DNA of 30,118 nucleotides from an uncultured Bacilli bacterium (GTDB taxonomy: Bacteria > Bacillota_I > Bacilli_A > RF39 > UBA660). The DNA is taken from positions 1 to 30,118 of the forward strand of contig CALWAJ010000004.1 in the NCBI GenBank assembly GCA_944373065.1. Direction: 5' to 3'. The notes under the pieces were generated by a model. That model had not been told where the DNA came from and did not search any database. It was given only the letters and a program-made list of their open reading frames with translations. Shown here piece by piece: positions 9,450 to 16,565 of this stretch (its first letter is position 1; each line of letters begins with the position of its first letter). The position numbers and the translations under genes were made by a program.

Positions 9450-10361
9450 TTAAAATATTAGAGTCTTTAATATCTTTTGAGTATTTTTAAAATTGTATTT
9501 TGCTACATCTTTTAACTTTTCTTCTCCAAACTTATCAACTAACTCTTCACCAATTTTATCAACATTAGCTCCTGCTCCTTTAGGTAGAGGTAGGCCTACT
9601 TCATCACAAAGTTTATCAAATTCTTTTAAAAATATATATCTACTAATAATAGATGCTGCGCCAACAGCAAGATTCTTATCTTCGGCTTTTTGGACAAAAG
9701 TAATTCCTCTTTGAATATTAGGAACATCCTTAATATACTCATAATATCTTTTTTCTCTTGCAAATTCATCAACAATTATATAATCAACTTCTGGTTTTAA
9801 TTCCTGCATTATCTGATATAGTACTTTGTTATGCATAATAGCTTTAATCTTATTCATATTAATATCTTTACTATATTTTTCATTATATTCTTTGTTAGTT
9901 AAAATTAAACTACGATAAGGAATCTTTTTGATTAGTTCTGGTGTTACTTTTAAAATAAAGTCATCAGTTACTTTTTTAGAATCTCTTATACCTAAATTTT
10001 CTAAGAATTTGACATTTTCTTTACTTACATAAGTAGCAGTTACAACAATAGGTCCAAAATAGTCTCCTGTTCCTACTTCATCACTACCAACAGAAGAACA
10101 ATTATGATATATAGAATCTTTTTCTTTCTGTTTTTCTTGTTCTTCCTTTGTATTAGATAAAAAAGTTCCCCACATTGCAGCATCAACATCAGCGCTAGTT
10201 CCTTGAAACATAACTTTGCCTGACTCATACATCGTAATAACAGTATCTTCATCTTTTGCTTGGAAAACAACATATGGAATCTTTTTATCACGCATTTTAT
10301 CTTTATAATACTCAAGCATTTTCTTTTTTACTTCATCATTAACTTTAATAACTACGTTCAT
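9450..10361 (-). CDS. rnhC: Ribonuclease HIII
   Basis: Removes RNA from RNA-DNA hybrids. The N-terminal TBP-like substrate-binding domain (about 1-75) is what separates RNase HIII from HII. The catalytic domain opens with SVGSDEVGTGDYFGP, giving acidic residues D94 and E95; a third acidic residue, D198, lies in YIIVDEF. 303 aa is a normal length. The ribosome binding site is AAGGAG before ATG. It is transcribed away from cvpA; a TATAAT (minus strand, 10385-10390) lies in the shared 76-bp gap. In Bacillus, rnhC also lies beside cvpA-like yshB. Confidence 0.95.
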   Translation of the reverse strand: MNVVIKVNDEVKKKMLEYYKDKMRDKKIPYVVFQAKDEDTVITMYESGKVMFQGTSADVDAAMWGTFLSNTKEEQEKQKEKDSIYHNCSSVGSDEVGTGDYFGPIVVTATYVSKENVKFLENLGIRDSKKVTDDFILKVTPELIKKIPYRSLILTNKEYNEKYSKDINMNKIKAIMHNKVLYQIMQELKPEVDYIIVDEFAREKRYYEYIKDVPNIQRGITFVQKAEDKNLAVGAASIISRYIFLKEFDKLCDEVGLPLPKGAGANVDKIGEELVDKFGEEKLKDVAKYNFKNTQKILKTLIF

Positions 10362-10384
10362 AAATTTATCTCTCCTTAAAAAAT

Positions 10385-10417
10385 ATTATAGCATAGTTTA
10401 AAAAAATAGTTTATAAT
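10385..10417. promoter_or_regulatory. Divergent promoter region of rnhC and cvpA
   Basis: A minus-strand TATAAT (10385-10390) faces rnhC and a plus-strand TATAAT (10412-10417) faces cvpA. The -35 elements are weak, and the two promoters interleave within 76 bp. Confidence 0.6.
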
Positions 10418-10437
10418 AAATATAGGAGTGTGATGTT

Positions 10438-11151
10438 ATGAGTCCTAATATATTTAGTGTAGTTATTATCTTGCTTATTTTATCTTGTGGCCTTTTAGGA
10501 AGTAAAAGAGGAATATTAAAAGAACTCGTTATAATTGTAGGAACAATAGTTATCTTTGTTATTGCTTTCTTCTTAAAAGATGTTTTAGCGGGGTTCTTTT
10601 GTGAATATTTACCATTTTTTAATCTTAGGATACCATTAGGAAATCTTATAAGTTTAAATATCATATTTTATCAATTAATAGCATTTCTTTTAATAGTTAT
10701 AGTGCTTAGATTAATATTACAAATATTAATTGATGTTACTGGAATATTTAGTAGAATTATTAATGCAACAATAATACTTGCTCTACCAAATAAATTATTA
10801 GGCTTTGTGGTAGGATTGATTGAAGGGTATATACTTATGTTTATCTTTTTAACAGTTCTATCTATTCCACTTAGTGGTAGTGAATTGTTTATGGACTCTT
10901 CTGTTAGAAAATTTATTGTTAATGATACGCCAGTACTAAAAGATACCTTGGGTGGACTTAACTATGCAATAGAAGATGTACTTAGTTTATCTAGTGAAGA
11001 TGATAGAAATGCTAATGATTTGAAAGTAATTGATATTATGTTAAAATATGATGTTGTTTCTACAGATTTTATGGATAATCTTAAAAAGACAGGTAAGCTT
11101 GATGAGATATCAGGACTTGATAGTGTATTAGATAAATATAGGGAGGAATAG
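10438..11151 (+). CDS. CvpA family membrane protein
   Basis: Integral membrane protein of the colicin V production (CvpA) family, whose biochemical role is not settled. About four hydrophobic helices occupy residues 1-145. The family start is visible: a first helix followed by GLLGSKRGILKE, which resembles the conserved GxxRG turn. The remaining C-terminal segment (about 150-237) is soluble, charged and probably cytoplasmic. The ribosome binding site is TAGGAG. trxA begins 2 bp after its stop, and the trxA ribosome binding site GGGAGG lies inside cvpA, so they form a coupled operon. Confidence 0.85.
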   Translation: MSPNIFSVVIILLILSCGLLGSKRGILKELVIIVGTIVIFVIAFFLKDVLAGFFCEYLPFFNLRIPLGNLISLNIIFYQLIAFLLIVIVLRLILQILIDVTGIFSRIINATIILALPNKLLGFVVGLIEGYILMFIFLTVLSIPLSGSELFMDSSVRKFIVNDTPVLKDTLGGLNYAIEDVLSLSSEDDRNANDLKVIDIMLKYDVVSTDFMDNLKKTGKLDEISGLDSVLDKYREE

Positions 11152-11153
11152 TT

Positions 11154-11459
11154 ATGAATTATTTAGAGAATGCAGATGATTTTCAAGATTTAATAAAAGA
11201 AGGAGATGTCTTAGTAGATTTTTATGCTACTTGGTGTGGACCTTGTAAAATGTTAAGTCCAGTTTTAGAAGAAATTGCTGAGAAATTTCCTAGAATAAAA
11301 ATAGTTAAAGTAGATATTGATGAATTTGAAGAATTAACTAGAAGTCATGGAATTATGAGTGTACCTACAATGGAAGTATATAAAAATGGTACTTTAGTTA
11401 AAAAAGAAGTTGGTTATCATAATCTAGATGAAATAGTAGCTTGGATGCCAAGGGACTAG
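11154..11459 (+). CDS. trxA: Thioredoxin
   Basis: Small cytoplasmic dithiol reductase of 101 aa. The active site WCGPC lies in DFYATWCGPCKML, and the conserved cis-proline is in IMSVPTMEVYKNG. It has the full thioredoxin fold with no signal peptide. It is translationally coupled to cvpA. The Bacillus neighbourhood rnhC-zapA-yshB-polX-mutS2 is only partly kept here: zapA, polX and mutS2 are absent from between these genes. Confidence 0.95.
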   Translation: MNYLENADDFQDLIKEGDVLVDFYATWCGPCKMLSPVLEEIAEKFPRIKIVKVDIDEFEELTRSHGIMSVPTMEVYKNGTLVKKEVGYHNLDEIVAWMPRD

Positions 11460-11480
11460 TAAAACTAGTCTTTTTTCTTT
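11454..11480 (+). terminator. Terminator of cvpA-trxA
   Basis: GACTAGT (11454-11460) pairs with ACTAGTC (11464-11470), followed by six T. The 5' arm contains the trxA stop codon. Confidence 0.85.
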
Positions 11481-11578
11481 GAAAAATATGTAAATGCAAC
11501 CGGAAAGTTACACTAATTAACTAGAAATTGGTGGGACGCAACTAATTATTTTGGTAAATTTGACATGAGGTGAGAAAT

Positions 11579-12958
11579 ATGAATTTTGCTAGTAATTTGC
11601 AAAAATTAAGAAAAGAAAAAAATATGAGTCAAGAAGCACTAGCTGAAAAGTTAGATGTAACGAGACAGTCTGTGTCTAAATGGGAGAGTGGTGTTACTTA
11701 TCCAGAGATGGATAAATTAATATCTATTTGTAAAATCTTTAATGTAGATATGGATACTTTAGTAAATGGAGATGTTTCTTTGAAAGATGAGAAACATGAG
11801 AAGGATGTAACTATTAATACTAAAGATATGTTAGGTAAATTTAATATGCTAATGAAAAAGATAGTTTGTCTTTTTGAAAGTATGAGTTTTAAAGAGATAA
11901 TAGGTTTTTTAGTAACAATATTTATTTTAATATTAATTATATTAGTAGGTACTATTCCTAAAGAATTGATTGAAAGTTTAATAGGTAATGGGCTTTTGTA
12001 TGATATAGGTTATATTGGACCTACCTTAAATAATATTTTTAGGTTAATAGTAGATATATTATATAGTATATTTTCTATAGTTATCTTTATTTATGTTATA
12101 AAAATAAAATATTTAGATAGGATTAAAATAAAAGAAGAATCTGATAAAGAGATAGTAGAAAAAGTTAAAGAAAAAAGAGTAGAAGAAGTAGAGAAAGTAA
12201 TTATTAAAGACAGTAATAGTAATCATTTTACAAGTTTTCTAGCTAAGATAATAATATATATCATTAAATTCTTTGTAGTATGTTTTTTAGTCGCTCCTTT
12301 AATTTGTATAGTAATATCAGCTGTTATGCTTGGTTTTCTAGTTTTGTTTGTCTTTAAAGGATTACCTTTAATAGGAGTACTTTTATGGACTATAGCAGGA
12401 CTTATAATTTGTTCAATATGCTTTGAAGTACCACTTAATTTTGTCATTAATTATAAAAATAACTATAAAAGAGTAATGATTACTTTACTTATATCACTTA
12501 TTATCGTTATTATAGGTTCTATTATCTTTGCTTATGAGTTTTTCTCTATTACTTATGTTGATAGTCTTCCTAAAGATGTTAAAACTAAAGAGATAAAAGA
12601 AGTAATTCCTATGACAAGTGATTTTAAGACTATAGGATATTATTATAATGATATAGAGTATGTTAGAGATGATAGTTTAACTGATAAGGTTGAAGTAGAT
12701 GTAACTTACTATGATTATTTAATAGAAAATAATATAAAGATTGAAGTACATAATAATAATCTATTAGTTTATGAAGATAGTCCTAAAGAAGTTAGTTTTA
12801 ATAAAGTATTAGATAGAATTAGTAATGATATTAAAGATGGTAAAGTCTATAATTATGATAAATTAACTGAGTATAAAGTTACTGTTAAGACTAGTAGTGA
12901 TAATATAGAAATGATTAAAAGTAATAATGAAAAATACTTAAATAAAAATAATTCCTAG
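11579..12958 (+). CDS. XRE-family regulator with membrane domain
   Basis: An N-terminal Cro/CI-type helix-turn-helix (about residues 3-60: LRKEKNMSQEALAEKLDVTRQ and SVSKWESG) is fused to a long membrane region. Hydrophobic segments are at about 105-125, 150-177, 220-275 and 295-325. A charged extracytoplasmic C-terminal tail of about 130 aa follows (NDIEYVRDDS onward). Such HTH-membrane proteins are thought to couple an envelope signal to transcription; the ligand is unknown. The ATG at 11579 is preferred over the GTG at 11570 because AGGTGAG lies at the right distance. The upstream gap contains two gcaac motifs that could be operators, but this is speculative. It converges with yigZ and overlaps it by 4 bp. 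Confidence 0.85.
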   Translation: MNFASNLQKLRKEKNMSQEALAEKLDVTRQSVSKWESGVTYPEMDKLISICKIFNVDMDTLVNGDVSLKDEKHEKDVTINTKDMLGKFNMLMKKIVCLFESMSFKEIIGFLVTIFILILIILVGTIPKELIESLIGNGLLYDIGYIGPTLNNIFRLIVDILYSIFSIVIFIYVIKIKYLDRIKIKEESDKEIVEKVKEKRVEEVEKVIIKDSNSNHFTSFLAKIIIYIIKFFVVCFLVAPLICIVISAVMLGFLVLFVFKGLPLIGVLLWTIAGLIICSICFEVPLNFVINYKNNYKRVMITLLISLIIVIIGSIIFAYEFFSITYVDSLPKDVKTKEIKEVIPMTSDFKTIGYYYNDIEYVRDDSLTDKVEVDVTYYDYLIENNIKIEVHNNNLLVYEDSPKEVSFNKVLDRISNDIKDGKVYNYDKLTEYKVTVKTSSDNIEMIKSNNEKYLNKNNS

Positions 12959-12978
12959 TTTAATTTAGGAATTATTTT
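12945..12978. terminator. Bidirectional terminator, XRE gene and yigZ
   Basis: Perfect 13-bp stem, 12945-12957 with 12966-12978, and an 8-nt loop. A-rich and T-rich flanks make it work in both directions. It covers the 3' ends of both convergent genes. Confidence 0.8.
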
Positions 12979-13536
12979 CTCTTTATAATAGTTTATAGTT
13001 GATACTTGTTTTAGTGAATCTAATATATCTTTAGTTACTTCTATTATATAAGTACAATCTTCTTTATAGTCTTTATTTTTTATAATACTATTTTTTAGTA
13101 GATAGTTTATTTCTTTGTCTTTAGAATAATTAAAGGTAATAGAAGCGATATATCCTTTAATTAAATCTACCTTAGTACATTTATTAATAACTTCTTTAGT
13201 AGTAGAAGAATAAGCTCTTATTAGGCCTCCAGGTCCTAATTTAATACCACCAAAATATCTTATTACTACTACTAAGACATTTACTAAGTCTTCACTTTCA
13301 ATAATAGTTAAAATAGGGATACCTGCTGTTTTATTAGGTTCTCTATCATCACTAAATCCTTTATCATTTATTAATTTAAAAGCGTAACAGTAATGAGTGG
13401 CATTTTTATATTCTTCTTTTAGTTTATTTAGATTATCTTTAATATCTAATGTAGATTCTATTGGGATAATAACACCTATAAATTTAGAGTTTTTAATAGT
13501 TACTTCATATGTTTCTTTATTAATAATAGTTTTCAT
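12955..13536 (-). CDS. yigZ: YigZ/IMPACT family protein (UPF0029)
   Basis: Member of the IMPACT/YigZ family, which is conserved in bacteria and eukaryotes. Eukaryotic IMPACT inhibits Gcn2; the bacterial role is uncertain. The N-terminal half has the family signature FSDDREPNKTAGIPIL. The next strand-loop VVVIRYFGGIKLGPGGLIRAY is highly conserved. A C-terminal DUF1949-like ferredoxin-fold segment (about 130-193) follows. 193 aa is slightly short of the usual 200-210. The ribosome binding site is AAGGAAC before ATG. Confidence 0.92.
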   Translation of the reverse strand: MKTIINKETYEVTIKNSKFIGVIIPIESTLDIKDNLNKLKEEYKNATHYCYAFKLINDKGFSDDREPNKTAGIPILTIIESEDLVNVLVVVIRYFGGIKLGPGGLIRAYSSTTKEVINKCTKVDLIKGYIASITFNYSKDKEINYLLKNSIIKNKDYKEDCTYIIEVTKDILDSLKQVSTINYYKEKIIPKLN

Positions 13537-13597
13537 AATAAGTTCCTTTCTATAATTATATTTTACATTAAAGAAGAGGAAAATACAAATAAGGTAC

Positions 13598-13627
13598 TTG
13601 CATTGTCTTTATTAATTGATATATAAT
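13598..13627 (+). promoter_or_regulatory. Probable promoter of the diversified surface-protein gene
   Basis: TTGCAT (13598-13603), an 18-bp spacer and TATAAT (13622-13627). This leaves a leader of roughly 60 nt before the ribosome binding site AAGGAG at 13683-13688. Confidence 0.6.
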
Positions 13628-13695
13628 CAGTAATAGATAGGATATATGTATTAAAGATATCTAATTGGTTATATTAAGTAGTAAGGAGAATGAAT

Positions 13696-15399
13696 ATGGC
13701 AAAAGCAAGAAAAGAGATAATTATAGTAGGATTAATGCTCCTATTAGTAATAGCTTTAATAGGAGTAAGTTATGCAGCGTTTAGGTTTACTGGAGTAGGC
13801 CAAAAAGTAAATACAATAACAACAGGTTCTATTACTATGGAATATACTGAAAGTAGTAATACTATTAGTTTAACAGGGGCATTACCAACTACTGATAAGA
13901 CAGGAAAGAAAAGATTAAATCCTGGAGAGTATTTTGATTTTACTGTAAGTAGTACGATTGTAGGAAATGTAAATATCAACTATGAAATAAGTGCTAAAGA
14001 AGTTGGAGAAGGCACTATAGATGGAAAGTATATAAAACTATATTTAACAAGAATAAAAGAAGATGGAACAGAAGAAGAGTTAATGACTCCAGAAGTATAT
14101 AATGAAGAGAATACATCAAATGATTATACAGGAAGGCCTAATGGTGAAATGAGTTTATATACAAGTAGTATGAGTAGTAGTGAAAGTAATACTTATAGAC
14201 TTAGGATGTATGTAGATGAATCTTATAATCCTCAAGGAGATGGAGGAGGATTACAATTTAGTGTAAAAGTAAATGTCTATGGTAAAGATGGAGATAAATA
14301 TGTACCTTTAACTACGCAAGAGATATTAGAGGATAATGAAGTACAAGAAGAAAAAACAAGTATGTTTAACTATGCCAGTAATGGGGTACAATATGATCCT
14401 AATGATGAAGATGATGGCATGACAGATCCCAATCCAGAATATGCAATAAGTGGAATTTTTGCAAGTGAAGATGAGGATGGTGTAAGTTATTATTATAGAG
14501 GAAATGTAAATAACAACAACGTTCAATTTGGAGAATATACAAGTGATTATTATGTGTATCAAGATAGTGAGGGACTTTATTACCAAAGTTTAGAAAGTTG
14601 TCAAGAAACAGCTTGGCAATCAGATAGTTGTACCCAAGTAAAGCTTGCCAATGCAGGAGATAAGATGTACTGGAAGATAATAAGAGTAAATGGGGATGGA
14701 AGCTTAAGATTAATCTATAATGGAACGAGTACAAATTCAGATAGTAGTGATTTAGCCCATTCATATGCAGTAGGAGTAGTACCATATAATCTAAATTATA
14801 ATGATCCAAAATATGCAGGATATACCTATGATAATGGAACAGATTCATTTATAAAGAAAGAAGTAGATACCTGGTATAATAATGTGTTAGGAAATAGTAG
14901 TTACGATAGTAAAGTAATAGGAGGAAGATTCTGTAGCGATAGTAGTGGCTTAAAAGAGGAAACTGATTATGGCTTTCCAGATATGGGAGAATTTAAATTG
15001 TTTGCAAGCTATGATAGATTAGGTCAAAGTATGACAAATTATACAAAGAATAATGAACCAAGTTTTATATGTCCAAGTACTAATGAAAGTTATGGAGGAA
15101 GTTATAGATTAAAAGCTGGGCTTATAACAGCAGATGAACTTGTATATGCAGGAGAATCATTAGGTGTTACAGGAAATAGTTATTTAAATCCAGATGCAAA
15201 TGGAGATATGAACTATTATTGGACAATGACGCCGGCCGGCTTCGATAGTGGTGGTGCTTATGTCGGGATTGAGTATGACGGCTTGTGTAACGACAATGTG
15301 GATAGTGACAGCGCCGTGCGTCCAGTTATCAATGTGACAACTGATAACGGATTTACATCTGGAGATGGAACTGCTAGTAATCCATATGTAATTTCTTAG
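13696..15399 (+). CDS. Surface protein with DGR-type variable C-terminus
   Basis: Large exported protein (567 aa). A single N-terminal membrane helix (about residues 9-28) is followed by SYAAF and a TasA/camelysin-like beta region (to about 205). An acidic linker follows, then a C-terminal domain (about 315-567) with YWKIIRVNGDGSLRLIYNG, LITADELVYAG, YYWTMTP and VRPVIN. That order resembles the C-type-lectin/formylglycine-synthase-like folds used as DGR targets. Residues 512-544 are encoded by the variable repeat; 16 of them differ from the template's translation. ATG 13696 is chosen because AAGGAG lies 7 nt upstream; ATG 13690 is too close to it. There is no sortase motif, so it would be held by the N-terminal helix. 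Ligand unknown. Confidence 0.85.
   Translation: MAKARKEIIIVGLMLLLVIALIGVSYAAFRFTGVGQKVNTITTGSITMEYTESSNTISLTGALPTTDKTGKKRLNPGEYFDFTVSSTIVGNVNINYEISAKEVGEGTIDGKYIKLYLTRIKEDGTEEELMTPEVYNEENTSNDYTGRPNGEMSLYTSSMSSSESNTYRLRMYVDESYNPQGDGGGLQFSVKVNVYGKDGDKYVPLTTQEILEDNEVQEEKTSMFNYASNGVQYDPNDEDDGMTDPNPEYAISGIFASEDEDGVSYYYRGNVNNNNVQFGEYTSDYYVYQDSEGLYYQSLESCQETAWQSDSCTQVKLANAGDKMYWKIIRVNGDGSLRLIYNGTSTNSDSSDLAHSYAVGVVPYNLNYNDPKYAGYTYDNGTDSFIKKEVDTWYNNVLGNSSYDSKVIGGRFCSDSSGLKEETDYGFPDMGEFKLFASYDRLGQSMTNYTKNNEPSFICPSTNESYGGSYRLKAGLITADELVYAGESLGVTGNSYLNPDANGDMNYYWTMTPAGFDSGGAYVGIEYDGLCNDNVDSDSAVRPVINVTTDNGFTSGDGTASNPYVIS
15231..15325 (+). repeat. Variable repeat (VR) of a DGR-like cassette
   Basis: 95 bp at the 3' end of the surface-protein gene, aligned without gaps to 15523-15617 (74/95 identical). 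Compared with the template it has 19 changes at template A (14 to G, 4 to T, 1 to C) and only two at other bases (T to G at 15265, T to C at 15315). No template G or C differs. It is bounded by an identical 8-bp GCCGGCCG on the left and an invariant GTGCGTCCAG on the right. Most changes are at first or second codon positions, replacing Asn codons with Asp, Ser, Gly, Tyr, Ile or Cys. Confidence 0.93.
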
Positions 15400-15406
15400 A
15401 TAGAAT

Positions 15407-15432
15407 GAGGCAAATGACTCCTCATTTGCCTC
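15407..15432 (+). other. Strong hairpin between VR and TR
   Basis: Perfect 11-bp stem (15407-15417 with 15422-15432), loop CTCC, starting 7 nt after the stop codon of the surface-protein gene. It is followed by GGCTCTTTC rather than a T run, so it is a poor terminator. DGR target genes studied elsewhere need a stem-loop just 3' of the VR; this one lies 81 bp beyond the VR, so that role is an inference. Confidence 0.75.
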
Positions 15433-15522
15433 GGCTCTTTCATTTACGGGGATTAAACTGTATGTGACGTACTCTTCTTGATGTTCACTTGTCTGGCGCT
15501 CTTTGTACCACTTGTTTTTTGC

Positions 15523-15617
15523 GCCGGCCGACTTCAATAATGATAATGCTAATGTATGGAATGAGAATGACAACTTGAATAACAACAATGTGAATAATAA
15601 CAACGCTGTGCGTCCAG
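15523..15617 (+). repeat. Template repeat (TR) of a DGR-like cassette
   Basis: Non-coding 95-bp copy, 197 bp after the VR and on the same strand. Thirty-six of its 95 bases are A. Read in the VR frame it encodes mostly Asn (AAT/AAC), ending NNNNAVRPDSY and a stop, as DGR templates do because AAY codons diversify most without giving stop codons. Thirty-seven of 95 bases are G or C. A terminator follows 30 bp later. No promoter for it alone is obvious, so the template RNA may be read through from the surface-protein gene. Confidence 0.9.
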
Positions 15618-15647
15618 ATTCCTACTAAGGCTAGAAAGACCGTGTAT

Positions 15648-15690
15648 AATCTAGTGTGTAAATAAAAAAACATACTAGATTTTTTCTTTT
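15648..15690 (+). terminator. Terminator downstream of the template repeat
   Basis: The arms 15648-15659 and 15670-15681 pair over 12 bp (one G-U), followed by a T-rich tail. It would define the 3' end of a template RNA and separates the cassette from the two-component genes. Confidence 0.85.
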
Positions 15691-15900
15691 CCCATAATTT
15701 CCCATAATTCTTTTATATTTTATACACTTTTAATTGATATGATTAATATGTAAAAGAAAGGAAGTGGTAAATGTAGTAGAGATGTTTAAGTTACGTTTAC
15801 AACTATAGTTTTTTTACATAAATATAAAAAAAGAAAGGAGATGATAGCCTCCTTGTAGGCAAAGTCTAAAAATAATGTTATACTAGGGGTAGGTGGTATT
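15691..15900. other. 210-bp intergenic region before the response regulator
   Basis: It holds a tandem ttcccataat pair near 15690-15710. There is an AAAGGAAGTGG ribosome-binding-site-like motif whose next ATG is followed at once by TAG TAG. A small GCCT...AGGC hairpin lies near 15847-15860. A TATACT box (15879-15884) is likely the -10 of the response-regulator gene. No intact gene is seen. Confidence 0.5.
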
Positions 15901-16563
15901 ATGTATAAAATATGTTTAGTTGAAGATGAAACTGATTTAGCGACTGTAGTTAAAATGTATCTAGAAAAAGCTGGATATGATGTTGTTACTTTTACTAAGG
16001 GGGCCGATGCCATTAATTATATAGGTAATGATGTTAATGTCTGGATATTAGATATTATGTTAGGAGATGATGTCAATGGCTATGATGTAATCAAAGCGAT
16101 TCGTGAAAAATATCCACTTGTGCCTGTTATCTTTACATCAGCACGAGATCAGGATTTGGATCGGATTTTAGGCCTTGAGTTAGGTAGCGATGATTACATT
16201 ACTAAACCATATTCTAGTAAAGAACTTGTTTTAAGAGTTAATAATATTATTAAACGAGTATATCAAAGTAGTGATACAAAAACTTTAACCTATTTAGATT
16301 ATACTATAGACTTAGATAAGAGAATTGTAAGTATTAAAGATAAACCTATTAAACTTACAACTCTAGAATTTGATTTACTTGTGTTATTAGTTCAAAATAT
16401 AAATAAAAGTTTTTCAAGAGAAGATATCTTAAATGCTATTTGGGGTACTGATTACTTTGGCAGTGATAGAGCGGTTGATGATTTAGTTAGAAGACTTAGA
16501 AAGAAAATGCCTTTATTAAATGTTAATACTATTTATGGATACGGATATAGACTCTCAGCTTAA
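15901..16563 (+). CDS. OmpR/PhoB-family response regulator
   Basis: Two-component transcription factor of 220 aa. The N-terminal receiver has the acidic pocket E8-D9, the phosphorylation site D51 (VWILDIML), a switch Ser80 (IFTSARD) and K102 (DYITKPYSS). The C-terminal winged helix (about 125-220) has the usual TTLEFDLLVLL, SREDILNAIWG and the closing TIYGYGYRLSA. The histidine kinase starts 2 bp after its stop, so they are co-translated partners. The start has a GGTGGT-type ribosome binding site. It lies directly beyond the DGR-like cassette terminator, but nothing links it functionally to that cassette. Regulated genes unknown. Confidence 0.95.
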   Translation: MYKICLVEDETDLATVVKMYLEKAGYDVVTFTKGADAINYIGNDVNVWILDIMLGDDVNGYDVIKAIREKYPLVPVIFTSARDQDLDRILGLELGSDDYITKPYSSKELVLRVNNIIKRVYQSSDTKTLTYLDYTIDLDKRIVSIKDKPIKLTTLEFDLLVLLVQNINKSFSREDILNAIWGTDYFGSDRAVDDLVRRLRKKMPLLNVNTIYGYGYRLSA

Positions 16564-16565
16564 TT

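Noticed and set aside
15231..15617. VR/TR as a CRISPR array or simple gene duplication
   Set aside because: Only two copies 292 bp apart, no regular spacers, and the mismatches are almost all at A of one copy.
14326..15673. Several antisense open frames opposite the surface-protein gene
   Set aside because: Their low-complexity His/Tyr/Leu or Ile/Val content comes from the complement of Asn/Gly/Asp/Ser codons; no ribosome binding sites. Only the short spacer part is kept as a weak observation.
15760..15860. Short holin-like toxin gene before the response regulator
   Set aside because: A ribosome-binding-site-like motif is present but the ATG is followed by TAG TAG, and no frame gives a convincing hydrophobic peptide.
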